Source: Elusimicrobiota bacterium
Lineage (GTDB): Bacteria > Elusimicrobiota > Elusimicrobia > FEN-1173
Reading direction: 5' to 3'
NCBI GenBank assembly: GCA_016207625.1
Contig: JACQPF010000298.1
Span: 1 to 7,923, forward strand
Length of the DNA stretch: 7,923 nt
A program made the translations under genes and the position numbers. The notes beneath the pieces were generated by a model. The model saw only the letters and a list, made by a program, of their open reading frames with translations, made no database searches and was not told where the DNA came from. Shown piece after piece: positions 1 through 7,181 of this stretch; the first letter of the stretch is position 1; each line of letters opens with the position of its first letter.

Positions 1-723
1 GTACAGGCCCGCCCCCGCGGAGATGATGAGCCCGACAAGGCCCGCCGCGCGCAAGGGGCGGATGGAGAAGGACATGAGCCCATCCCGCGCGAAAACCAGC
101 ATTTTCTTCAGGGAATATTTGGAGCGGCCCCGCCTCCGCTCATCGGCCGCATAGGAAACAAACGTGGCGTTGAACCCAAGCCAACTGATGATCCCGCGAA
201 GGAAGACATAGGACTCGCTCAACCCCCTCAACTCCTTCACGACTTTTTGATCCAGCAGGCGGAAATCGGCGGAACCGGGCTGAAGGGAAAGCCCCGATAG
301 AAACTCGAAGAGCCGGTAAAAAAGCCGAGATGCGGTTTTCTTGAAAAACCCCTCCCCGACGGTTTTCTCCCGGACGGTGTTGACCACTTGGTATCCCTCG
401 CGCCACTTGGAAACGAGAACGGGGAGCAACGCCGGGGGATGCTGCAAATCTCCGTCCATCGTGATCACCGCGTCCCCTTGGGCGCAATCCAGTCCCGCTT
501 TCAAAGCCGCCTGATGCCCGAAATTGCGGGACAACGCCAAATATTGAATCAACCCCTGCTCTTTCAGGGCGCGCAATTTCTCCAACGTCCCGTCCGTGCT
601 CCCGTCGTCCACGACGAGGATCTCGAAGGGCTCTCCCAATCCCTGCATTTGGAGGCGCACCTCCTTCGTGAGCGCTTGGATGTTCTCCGATTCGTTGTAG
701 CAGGGGATGACGATGGATATCAC
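1..723 (-). CDS. GtrB/DPM1-like polyprenyl-phosphate glycosyltransferase (GT2), C-terminus cut by window edge
   Basis: This is a family 2 glycosyltransferase of the dolichol/undecaprenyl-phosphate sugar synthase type, which transfers a sugar from a nucleotide donor to polyprenyl phosphate at the inner face of the membrane. The 241 visible residues start with the GT-A signature VISIVIPCYNE. VVDDGSTDG follows at about 37-45, RNFGH at 66-70 and the metal/nucleotide-binding DGD at 90-92 within MDGDLQHP. GSADFRLLD lies at 150-158 and the GRSKYS motif at 199-204, as in GtrB/ArnC-type enzymes. The hydrophobic stretch after RPLR (226-241) begins the first C-terminal membrane helix. Family members run to about 310-330 residues, so roughly 70-90 are outside the window. 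The GTG start at 723 has an AGGAGG ribosome site 5 bases upstream and overlaps the stop of the TPR gene by 4 bases (GTGA). The neighbouring GT-C protein could use its product. The sugar is unknown. Confidence 0.9.
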   Translation of the reverse strand, partial: MISIVIPCYNESENIQALTKEVRLQMQGLGEPFEILVVDDGSTDGTLEKLRALKEQGLIQYLALSRNFGHQAALKAGLDCAQGDAVITMDGDLQHPPALLPVLVSKWREGYQVVNTVREKTVGEGFFKKTASRLFYRLFEFLSGLSLQPGSADFRLLDQKVVKELRGLSESYVFLRGIISWLGFNATFVSYAADERRRGRSKYSLKKMLVFARDGLMSFSIRPLRAAGLVGLIISAGAGLY

Positions 724-2633
724 GGGCTCCTCCTGATTTCGTTCGGCGAATCCATCTCGCTTCGGAGACGCCGGAGATCCTCATGCAAGGCGGGGTTGGC
801 CTGGCGGCGGGCGCTTTTTGCAAGGGCCAGATCGACGAACCGGCGTGCGTTCTCTTTATCCTCCAAGTTCATATAGGAGAATCCCAACAGGGCCAAGACC
901 TCGATGTTGTTGGGCGTCAGCACCAGCCCTTTTTGCAGGAGGTCCACGGCCTCTTGATACCGGCCCAATTGAAACAGCGCGTTCCCGGCGTTCTGATAGG
1001 AGATGGAATACTCCGGCGCGGCCTCGATGCTCTTGTGGTAATCCTCCAGCGCCCTTTCCAGGTTTTCCGTGGATTCCGCCTTTTTCCCTTGGCTTTCCAA
1101 ATACATCGCTTTCTTCTGGCGCGTGAGGCCCAAATGAAAGAAGATTTCGGCCTTCCGGAACGGCTCCCAATTCTCGGGCGGCGCCAGGCGGACGGCCTCT
1201 TCCTGTAATGCGATGGCTTCGTCGAACGCCCCCATTTCTCGGCGGACGATTCCATAGGTGTTTTTCAAGCCCGCCAGGTTGTACCGTTCAATGGCGATGT
1301 GGTTGGGATGCGTCCTGCCGCTCAGTTTGGCCTCCGTGCTCCGAACGGCCTCTTCGAGATAGGGAACGGCCTTCTCCGGGGTCATGACGAATTGGGAATA
1401 ATACCGGCTGAGGATCTTCGTCGCCAACACGTTGCCCGGGTCTTTCCGGAACGTGTCGGCAAAAAGAGTTTCCGTGTCCCGCCAGGCCCGGATCCTCTGA
1501 GACGTTTGCACCCCGAAGAAGACCAAGAAAAAACCGCAAACCGCCCACACGAGCCACTTCCCTCCCGCGCGCGCCCGCAAGCGCGCCAGGAGGTCCGCAC
1601 CGGCGAGGATCAGCCCAAAAGAGGCCACGAAAGCGTACCGCTCCGCCATGGCGAACGTGTTCTTCCATACGCCGACCGTCGGCAAAAGAGAGGCGAAGAA
1701 CCAAAACAAGCCGAAGGCGGCGATCCGGTTCCTCCGACGCAACCGCCAAATCCCCCAAACGCCCGCGGGAAGGACAACCGCCCCCGCCATAAGGAGGAGG
1801 CTCCTGACTTGAAAAATGTAGCCGTCCCAAGGGATCCGAAGCCCCAGGGGCGCCAAGGTCAACCAGGCGTACCGGAACAAATTCCCAAGGCCCGTCATGA
1901 GGGCCGTCGGCGTATCCAACGCAGCCTCCGAGTAACGCTGAGGGAACACGACGTAATTCAGGAAAACAATTCCCACCGCCAAGAGGGCCATCCCCGCAAG
2001 CGTGTTCCGGCGGCTTTTCGCCTCCGCGCGGTTTTCGGCCGGGAATATCCACATGTGCCCCGCCACGAGCGCCGGCAAAACAATGGCCGGCGGGTTGGCC
2101 AAACAGGCCGCCGCGTAGGACAAAAGGCTGCCCCAAGTCCTTTGCCGTAAGTAGAGATGGAACGAAAGAAAGAGCAGCCCGCCGGAAATCACATACCCCC
2201 CGGCCATGATCCAAGCCACAGGCTCGACGTGCAACGGATGCCAGGCGAATAAAAGCGCCGCCAGGAAAGGCGCCCAGGGAACGCGGATGAGTCGTTGGAG
2301 CACCAGGAACGCGAAGGCGACCGCCAACGCGTAGAAAAGGAAGTTCGTCACGTGGTATCCGGCGGGTGAATTCCCGAACAGACGGTAATCCACCACGCGG
2401 ATCAGGGTGAAGATGGGCCGGTAATAACTGTGGAGCATCTCGGTGGCCGAGACCTTGCCGAAAATCTCGCGGAGCCCCTGCCCGTTGAGAGGCCGGTCGT
2501 AGTGGCCCAATTGAACGATATAAGGGAAATCGTCCAGATGGCTGAACTGCGCTTGAAAAACGCCGGACAAGCCGTAGAGGAGGGCTGTGGCCGCGACGAG
2601 CGCCAGCAGAGAAAAGATCGTCCCCTTCTTCAT
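720..2633 (-). CDS. TMTC-like GT-C membrane glycosyltransferase with C-terminal TPR repeats
   Basis: This 637-residue protein has two parts. Residues about 1-380 are a multi-pass membrane region with the layout of GT-C/TMTC-type (DUF1736-like) protein O-mannosyltransferase relatives. It shows an N-terminal helix (5-27), an acidic loop motif LDDFPYI (33-39) where GT-C enzymes carry their catalytic acid, SYYRP (69-73), the family hallmark WHPLHVEPVAW (131-141) and AERYAFV (330-336). Residues about 385-610 are soluble TPR helices; clear units include FDEAIALQEEAVRLAP (470-485) and the GNALFQLGRYQEAVDLLQKG stretch (550-569). Such proteins are thought to take a sugar from a polyprenyl-phosphate donor at the periplasmic face, with TPRs binding a partner or acceptor. 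The donor-making GT2 directly downstream fits this. The ATG at 2633 overlaps the upstream stop (ATGA) and has GAGG 5 bases before it, so I prefer it to the in-frame TTG at 2654. Enzyme activity is inferred; the acceptor is unknown. Confidence 0.87.
   Translation of the reverse strand: MKKGTIFSLLALVAATALLYGLSGVFQAQFSHLDDFPYIVQLGHYDRPLNGQGLREIFGKVSATEMLHSYYRPIFTLIRVVDYRLFGNSPAGYHVTNFLFYALAVAFAFLVLQRLIRVPWAPFLAALLFAWHPLHVEPVAWIMAGGYVISGGLLFLSFHLYLRQRTWGSLLSYAAACLANPPAIVLPALVAGHMWIFPAENRAEAKSRRNTLAGMALLAVGIVFLNYVVFPQRYSEAALDTPTALMTGLGNLFRYAWLTLAPLGLRIPWDGYIFQVRSLLLMAGAVVLPAGVWGIWRLRRRNRIAAFGLFWFFASLLPTVGVWKNTFAMAERYAFVASFGLILAGADLLARLRARAGGKWLVWAVCGFFLVFFGVQTSQRIRAWRDTETLFADTFRKDPGNVLATKILSRYYSQFVMTPEKAVPYLEEAVRSTEAKLSGRTHPNHIAIERYNLAGLKNTYGIVRREMGAFDEAIALQEEAVRLAPPENWEPFRKAEIFFHLGLTRQKKAMYLESQGKKAESTENLERALEDYHKSIEAAPEYSISYQNAGNALFQLGRYQEAVDLLQKGLVLTPNNIEVLALLGFSYMNLEDKENARRFVDLALAKSARRQANPALHEDLRRLRSEMDSPNEIRRSP
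729..734 (-). promoter_or_regulatory. Shine-Dalgarno AGGAGG of the GT2 gene
   Basis: On the minus strand a perfect AGGAGG lies 5 bases before the GTG at 723-721. It sits inside the last codons of the upstream TPR gene. It settles the non-ATG start of the glycosyltransferase, whose family homology begins at exactly this codon. Confidence 0.8.
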
Positions 2634-3406
2634 GAAAACCTCATCACCGCCCAACCTTCCCCGGGCGCGCCGTCGTAGGCCATCAGTTTCCCCTTGGAGT
2701 CCACTCCGCAGGCCCCGAGGAACATGTAGAGGTCGCGCAAACGGGCGGGAGGGTTTCCCATTTCAATCCAGAAAGGGTCGATCTTCGCCACGTCCATCCC
2801 CCGGCCCTTTTTCAAGCACTCCAGAACCTTTTGATCGAAAATCACCGCCGCGATGCTGTCCTCCCAATGGAGGCAGGCCGTCAAATTGTGGGAGAGCCCG
2901 CCCCCGCAAAACAGGAGGACCCTTTTCCCGGAGGCCTCCACGGCGCGGCGGAGGCACCGCCCCCACTCCACGCATTCCTCCCGCGAACGTTCCGTCGATG
3001 AAAGTGGGACGAGCGGCACCTGCCCGCGCGGGGAAAGGAAATGCATCGGCACCGCCGCCGACAGGTCCGCCCCGTGGTGCCGCGAGAGCGCCGGCAGGCC
3101 CGCGCGGTGCCCCTCCGCGACAAGGGCATGCGCCAAGCCCGGATCGCCGGGGCAGGAATACTTCACTTCCACCGCGTAGCCCCGGTAGTCCACCGTCGAC
3201 GCGTGGTGCGCGCCGGCGTCAACGCAAAAGCTTTTTTCAGGGATCCAAAAAGGCGAGATCGCCAGGACCGCGTCCACCGGCGGATGGAACAAATGGGGAC
3301 GAAGGTCTCTCAGCGAATCGAGGACGGACGAGGACCGCTTATGCGCCTCATCCTCCAACAGAATGGGAGAGTGGGGGACGACGAACCCTTCCAGATGGCC
3401 GGTTAT
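2630..3406 (-). CDS. Class III extradiol dioxygenase-like protein (LigB/MEMO superfamily) with uncertain, apparently AUA, start and altered metal site
   Basis: The frame encodes about 258 residues that align with the LigB subunit-B family from end to end. Numbered from the ATA at 3406, visible landmarks are VVPHSPILL (9-17, first metal His H12), YSCPGDPGLAHALV (83-96), HHGAD (110-114), CGGGLSHNL (167-175, His H173), FDQKVLECL (190-198), LRDLYMFLGA (223-232) and the closing YDGAPGEGWAV (244-254). At the second metal-His position, usually SPH, the sequence reads SPFW (F53). The usual ECG near 220 reads PAR. Both comparisons rest on remembered family consensus. The protein may therefore be a non-catalytic relative or use another site. 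No ATG, GTG or TTG exists where homology begins. The ATA at 3406 forms an ATAA overlap with the ilvD stop and has GGAG 8 bases upstream. The nearest classical start upstream, GTG at 3520, would add 38 residues read from ilvD's tail. No AMMECR1 domain follows. Substrate unknown. Confidence 0.78.
   Translation of the reverse strand: MTGHLEGFVVPHSPILLEDEAHKRSSSVLDSLRDLRPHLFHPPVDAVLAISPFWIPEKSFCVDAGAHHASTVDYRGYAVEVKYSCPGDPGLAHALVAEGHRAGLPALSRHHGADLSAAVPMHFLSPRGQVPLVPLSSTERSREECVEWGRCLRRAVEASGKRVLLFCGGGLSHNLTACLHWEDSIAAVIFDQKVLECLKKGRGMDVAKIDPFWIEMGNPPARLRDLYMFLGACGVDSKGKLMAYDGAPGEGWAVMRFS
2639..2642 (-). promoter_or_regulatory. Shine-Dalgarno GAGG of the TPR/GT-C gene
   Basis: GAGG lies 5 bases before the ATG at 2633-2631 on the minus strand, inside the end of the dioxygenase-like gene. 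It supports this ATG, which forms an ATGA overlap with the upstream stop, over the upstream in-frame TTG at 2654. Confidence 0.55.
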
Positions 3407-5118
3407 TTTTTTCGCTCCGCGCCGGGAGTTTTCAGGATGGCCCCTTCGGACGCCGAGGACACCAGCGCCGCGTACCTCGCCAGCCAGCCGTCGCCGGTTT
3501 TCGGCCGAGGAGCGTTCCACGCGCTCTTTCGTTTTGACAGTTCTTTCCGGGACAATTGAACCTTGAGCTCTTTTTTTTCAGCGTCAATGGTCACGAGGTC
3601 GCCGTTTTTCAACAGCCCGATGGGACCGCCCACGGCCGCCTCCGGCGCCACATGCCCCACCACGAGGCCGTGGGTCCCTCCGGAGAAACGTCCGTCGGTG
3701 ATCAAACCCACCGCCTCGCCCATCCCCTTCCCGCTGAGGATGGCGGTCAAAGAGAGCATTTCCCTCATGCCTGGCCCCCCCTTCGGACCTTCGTGGCGGA
3801 CCACCACGACGTCTCCCGGCTTGATTTTCTGAGCCAGGGCCGCTTTCACCGCGGCCTCTTCTCCGTCAAAAATGCGGGCGGGGCCGATGATCCTAGTCAC
3901 TTTCAGCCCCGACACCTTGGCCACCGCGCCTTCCGGCGCGAGATTGCCTCTTAAAATGACGAGGGGGCCGTACTTTCGAAGGGGGTTCGAAACATCCCGA
4001 ATCACCTTTTGGCCCGGGGTCAAATCCGGGAAACCGGCCAGGTTTTCCTCCAGGGATTTCCCCGTCACGGTCAGGGCTTCCCCCCGGATGAGCCCCTCTT
4101 TCAAGAGCAATTTTAAGACCGCCGGCACGCCCCCCACTTTGGACAAATCATACATGACATGCCGCCCGCTGGGCTTCAGGTCCGCCAAATGCGGCGTGCG
4201 CCGGCCGATGCGCTCAAAATCTTCAAGGGAAAGCTTCACGCCGAACGCCTTCGCCATGGCCATGAGGTGGAGCACCGCGTTGGTGGATCCTCCCAGGACC
4301 ATGACCAAAGCGATGGCGTTCTCAAAGGACGTCTTCGTCACGATGTCCCGGGGCTTAAGACCCCGCTCAATCAGGCCGAGCACGGCGCGGCCCGCGGCCT
4401 CGCATTCCCGGGTTTTTTCCGCCGATTCCGCCGGTGCGGAGGAGCTTCCCGGCAGGCTCATCCCCAGCACTTCGATGGCGGAGGCCATGGTGTTGGCGGT
4501 GTACATGCCGCCGCAGGACCCGGGCCCGGGGCAGGCCTGGCACTCAATGCCATGCAAAGTCCTTTCGCTGATGGCCTGTGCGTTGAATTGGCCCACCGCC
4601 TCAAAGACGCTCACCACGTCCACGTCCTGATCCTGGTAATGCCCCGGCTTGATGGAGCCTCCGTAGACGAAAACGCTGGGGATGTTCAGCCGCCCCATGG
4701 CCATGAGACAGCCGGGCATGTTCTTGTCGCACCCGCCGATGGCCACCAGCCCGTCGAAACACTGGGCCCCGGCCACGGTCTCGATGGAATCGGCGATGAT
4801 TTCCCGGCTGGGCAGGGAGTAACGCATCCCCGCGGTCCCCATGGAAATTCCGTCGGAAACGGTGATCGTGCCGAAGGTTTGGGGAACGCCGCCTGCGCCT
4901 TTCGTCCCCGCCTTCACGCTCCGCGCCAGGCCGTCGATGTGGATATTGCAGGGCGTGATTTCGCTCCAGGTGCTCGCGATGCCGATGAGGGGCTTCCCAA
5001 AGTCCTCGGTGGTCAGGCCCGCGCCGCGCAGCATGGCGCGGTTAGGGGCGCGCTCGGGCCCCTGGGTGATGTCGCGGCTGCGGGTGTTAAGCGGTTTCTG
5101 AGGTTTGTCGGCGGGCAT
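3403..5118 (-). CDS. ilvD: Dihydroxy-acid dehydratase
   Basis: IlvD removes water from 2,3-dihydroxy-3-methylbutanoate (and the isoleucine-pathway analogue) to give 2-keto acids, the third common step of valine and isoleucine synthesis in the cytosol. The 571 residues match the usual length. Visible family marks are TPCNIH (C57), SDGISMGTAGMRYSL (88-102), GGCDKNMPG (C130), CPGPGSCGGMYTANTM (196-211, with C202) and the active-site serine motif DGRFSGGTHG (about 475-484, S479). C57, C130 and C202 match the three-cysteine [2Fe-2S] pattern of IlvD. The ATG at 5118 lies 4 bases after the stop of the HAD gene. It lacks a good ribosome site, so it probably depends on coupled translation. An in-frame TTG at 5142 would overlap the HAD gene and is less likely. 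The C-terminus carries a short lysine-ended tail after the typical LVSSASEGAI, ending in the A7 tract. No other ilv or leu gene is nearby. Confidence 0.96.
   Translation of the reverse strand: MPADKPQKPLNTRSRDITQGPERAPNRAMLRGAGLTTEDFGKPLIGIASTWSEITPCNIHIDGLARSVKAGTKGAGGVPQTFGTITVSDGISMGTAGMRYSLPSREIIADSIETVAGAQCFDGLVAIGGCDKNMPGCLMAMGRLNIPSVFVYGGSIKPGHYQDQDVDVVSVFEAVGQFNAQAISERTLHGIECQACPGPGSCGGMYTANTMASAIEVLGMSLPGSSSAPAESAEKTRECEAAGRAVLGLIERGLKPRDIVTKTSFENAIALVMVLGGSTNAVLHLMAMAKAFGVKLSLEDFERIGRRTPHLADLKPSGRHVMYDLSKVGGVPAVLKLLLKEGLIRGEALTVTGKSLEENLAGFPDLTPGQKVIRDVSNPLRKYGPLVILRGNLAPEGAVAKVSGLKVTRIIGPARIFDGEEAAVKAALAQKIKPGDVVVVRHEGPKGGPGMREMLSLTAILSGKGMGEAVGLITDGRFSGGTHGLVVGHVAPEAAVGGPIGLLKNGDLVTIDAEKKELKVQLSRKELSKRKSAWNAPRPKTGDGWLARYAALVSSASEGAILKTPGAERKK
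3406..3412 (-). promoter_or_regulatory. A7 slippery heptamer at the end of ilvD (candidate -1 frameshift site)
   Basis: On the minus strand ilvD ends GAG CGA AAA AAA TAA. Seven A bases (3412 to 3406) are phased exactly as A-AAA-AAA in the ilvD frame, the X-XXY-YYZ arrangement of bacterial -1 frameshift sites, with the stop codon immediately after. A -1 slip would read AAA AAA ATA ACC and enter the dioxygenase-like frame at the point where its family homology begins. I see no convincing downstream pseudoknot. GGAG lies only 2 bases upstream of the A tract, closer than the stimulator in dnaX. The site is seen; its use is inference. Confidence 0.4.
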
Positions 5119-5122
5119 GGCT

Positions 5123-5803
5123 CTAGGTGAAAAGCGCTTCAAGCTCCGACACGCGCACGGCCGTCAGCACGGGGACCACTTTGTCGGCGTGGGCGAGCTC
5201 CTCGGCGGAGTAGGACGTGCAAACCGCCACGCACTTCATCCCCGCCGCATGGGCGGAGACGACGCCGTGCTTGGAGTCCTCCACCACGAGGCATTCCTGC
5301 GGTTTCAAATTCCGGTCGGGGTATTGCTTATTCAGCGCTTCCAAAGCCTTCAAATAAGCGTCGGGCGCGGGCTTGCCGTTGACCACGTCCTCGGCGGCGA
5401 TGACGGCGTCGAAATATTGGCGGACGCCGGCGGTCTCCAGCATCAAAAGGACTTCCTCTTTCAAGGCCCCGGAGGCCATGGCCAGAGGGAATTTTTGCGA
5501 CACGGCCATGACGAACTCGACCACCCCGGGCAGGATGACCAACGTTTGACCCGCCGCTTGCTTGTAGAGGACCGTCTTCCGGTCGATCATGTCCTGGATT
5601 TTCTCTTCGGGCAGGCAGCGTCCGTTGTCGCGCAGGATGGTGGTGAAGCAATTCTTGTCGTCCATGGCGAGATAGGACTCCAGGTATTGCTCCTTGGTCA
5701 GTTCGATGTCCCATTCCCGCAGGAGTTTCTGGATCAAAGTGAAATGCAGTTGTTCCGAATCGGCGATGACGCCGTCGCAATCAAAAAGGACCGCCCTCAG
5801 CAT
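5123..5803 (-). CDS. HAD-superfamily hydrolase, beta-phosphoglucomutase/phosphatase type
   Basis: This 226-residue protein is a subfamily I HAD phosphatase or phosphomutase. Motif I is FDCDGVIADSE (7-17), with nucleophile D8 and general acid D10. LPGV (91-94) precedes motif II, MASGA with S111. Motif III is GKPAPDAY (143-150) with K144, and motif IV is VVEDSKHGV (173-181) with the Mg-binding E175/D176 pair. Residues 15-85 form the helical cap typical of this group, which includes phosphoglycolate phosphatase, beta-phosphoglucomutase and sugar-phosphate phosphatases. The GKPAPD motif fits a small phosphorylated substrate, which the sequence does not identify. The ATG at 5803 overlaps the end of the HpnE-like gene by 7 bases, and an AGGGG ribosome site lies 7 bases upstream. 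Its place in the operon implies co-expression with its neighbours but does not reveal the reaction. Confidence 0.92.
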   Translation of the reverse strand: MLRAVLFDCDGVIADSEQLHFTLIQKLLREWDIELTKEQYLESYLAMDDKNCFTTILRDNGRCLPEEKIQDMIDRKTVLYKQAAGQTLVILPGVVEFVMAVSQKFPLAMASGALKEEVLLMLETAGVRQYFDAVIAAEDVVNGKPAPDAYLKALEALNKQYPDRNLKPQECLVVEDSKHGVVSAHAAGMKCVAVCTSYSAEELAHADKVVPVLTAVRVSELEALFT

Positions 5804-7173
5804 GTTCCCACCCCTGTCATCGTGATGTTTTGCGGTGAGGCCGCTTTCTCAAAAAACGCCTGGGCGAGCTTTGCCGCTTGATGGCCGCTCCGGCAAGCCG
5901 CTTCGATGGTGGCGGGGAGCCCCGGCCCCACCCAATCGCCCGCCAGGAAAAAATTCTCCAGCGGCGTCGCCACGGAGGGGCGCCGCTTCCATCCGTCGGG
6001 GGAGGGAGAAGGCGTGGCCTGCTTTTCCCAGGTCACCGAGGCGTGGATGGGATCGTCCTTCAACAACGGGAAACATTTCCGGAGGTCCTTCATGGCCATC
6101 TCCACAAGCTCCTCGCTGGTCATTTTCTCGAAAGCGGCGGCGCCGCTGATCACCAAGGTCACGCTTCCCGGGGACGCGCCTCCGTTCTCCCACATCTTGT
6201 GCCGGTCAAAGACCCATTGGACGTTCGTGTCCAAAAGCCCCACGAAAGGCTCGTCCATGAACGGCCGGGGGAACCAGAGGTGGATCGAGAGGATGGAGGA
6301 GTGGGTTTCCGTCTCCAATTCCCGGTAATGGTCCCGAAGGCCTTCCGGACGGATTTTCATGAACGACGCCAGGGGAACGGCGCAAATCACCGTTCCCACA
6401 TCGACTTCTTCGCCGCTTTCCAGCAGGACCTTCTCCACGCGGGACCCGCTCACCCGAAACCCCGTCACCTTTTGCTGATGGGAGATGACGCCCTCTTGCC
6501 TTTTCAAATACGCCTTGAACTCCATGGCCCACAGCTTGCTGAGGCCCACCGTGGAGTGGCCCAGCCGCCGGTCGGACGAGGGGCCCAGGAACCCCTGCCG
6601 GAGAACCGAGGATAAGGCCTCGGCGCAGGCCGCGTCCGGATGCTCATTCAACGTGGCCAGGCACAGCGGTGTCCAGAACGCGCGGCGCGCGCCGGGCGTC
6701 TGCCGGAGGCGGTCCAGCCATTGAGAAACGGTGAGGTCCGCCAGGTTTTCGATCTTCCTCAGGCGGAACGAAACGAACCCGCGCGACAGGGACCAGCGGT
6801 CCCGGAACAGGAGCTCCTGATGCCGGAGGAGTCCCGCGGCCAATCCCCAGGAATAGGGGAGCGACGGGCAGCGGAGCTCCGAGCGGCGGCCCTGGGCGGA
6901 CGCGAACGGGATCCTGAGCGACGGGAAGAACTTCAGCCGGTCTTCCACTTTCAACCGCCGGAGGAACCGCCGCGTTTCGCGATAGCTCCCCAAAAAGAAA
7001 TGCTGGCCGTTGTCCACTTCCTCTTTTGTGACCCCGTCTTTCAGGGACGAGGCCCGGCCGCCCAATGTGGACCTCTGCTCGATCAGCGTCACCGGCACGC
7101 CGGCTTCCGTCAAAGCCGAAGCCGCCGCCGCGCCCGCAAAACCTCCGCCGATCACGACCACATGGGGTCTCAT
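5797..7173 (-). CDS. hpnE: HpnE-like FAD-dependent hydroxysqualene dehydroxylase / squalene-associated desaturase
   Basis: This 458-residue flavoprotein belongs to the amine oxidase/phytoene desaturase group. The N-terminal Rossmann motif is VVVIGGGFAGAAAA (5-18), with E32 ending the second strand to bind the ribose, then LGGRASS (37-43). VDNGQHFFLGSYRET (53-67) and the C-terminal FAD motif LAGDWVGPGLPATIEAA (410-426) are characteristic of the squalene-associated HpnE type rather than plain carotenoid desaturases. HpnE reduces hydroxysqualene to squalene, after HpnD and HpnC make it from farnesyl diphosphate, for hopanoid or sterol synthesis. Neither hpnC nor hpnD is in the window, so the exact role is inferred. 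The frame remains open upstream to about 7614, but homology begins at the ATG at 7173 and the extension would be antisense to mtgA. No ribosome site precedes this ATG; a strong -10 hexamer lies 8 bases before it. It is the first gene of the operon. Confidence 0.85.
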   Translation of the reverse strand: MRPHVVVIGGGFAGAAAASALTEAGVPVTLIEQRSTLGGRASSLKDGVTKEEVDNGQHFFLGSYRETRRFLRRLKVEDRLKFFPSLRIPFASAQGRRSELRCPSLPYSWGLAAGLLRHQELLFRDRWSLSRGFVSFRLRKIENLADLTVSQWLDRLRQTPGARRAFWTPLCLATLNEHPDAACAEALSSVLRQGFLGPSSDRRLGHSTVGLSKLWAMEFKAYLKRQEGVISHQQKVTGFRVSGSRVEKVLLESGEEVDVGTVICAVPLASFMKIRPEGLRDHYRELETETHSSILSIHLWFPRPFMDEPFVGLLDTNVQWVFDRHKMWENGGASPGSVTLVISGAAAFEKMTSEELVEMAMKDLRKCFPLLKDDPIHASVTWEKQATPSPSPDGWKRRPSVATPLENFFLAGDWVGPGLPATIEAACRSGHQAAKLAQAFFEKAASPQNITMTGVGTC

Positions 7174-7181
7174 ATCAGTGA

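Noticed and set aside
140..823. 227-codon minus-strand frame overlapping the GT2 gene
   Set aside because: Its product is Arg/Gly/Pro-rich with no recognisable motif, while the other frame from the GTG at 723 gives a complete GT2 signature.
1288..2214. 308-codon minus-strand frame inside the TPR/GT-C gene
   Set aside because: It is a shifted reading of the membrane-protein gene with Gly/Arg/Pro-rich, motif-free product.
3407..3520. Extension of the dioxygenase-like gene to the GTG at 3520
   Set aside because: It would overlap ilvD by over 110 bases, its 38 extra residues are an Arg-rich out-of-frame reading of the ilvD tail, and the site before it is a poor ribosome site. Kept only as an alternative start.
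4159..5130. 323-codon plus-strand open frame opposite ilvD
   Set aside because: It is antisense to a well-conserved gene. Long antisense frames are expected in high-GC DNA, and the product shows no domain.
5105..6615. Two long plus-strand frames (5105-5881 and 5878-6615) opposite the HAD and HpnE-like genes
   Set aside because: They mirror the real genes, show no recognisable motifs and have no start context beyond chance. The small overlap between them arises from the codon bias of the opposite strand.
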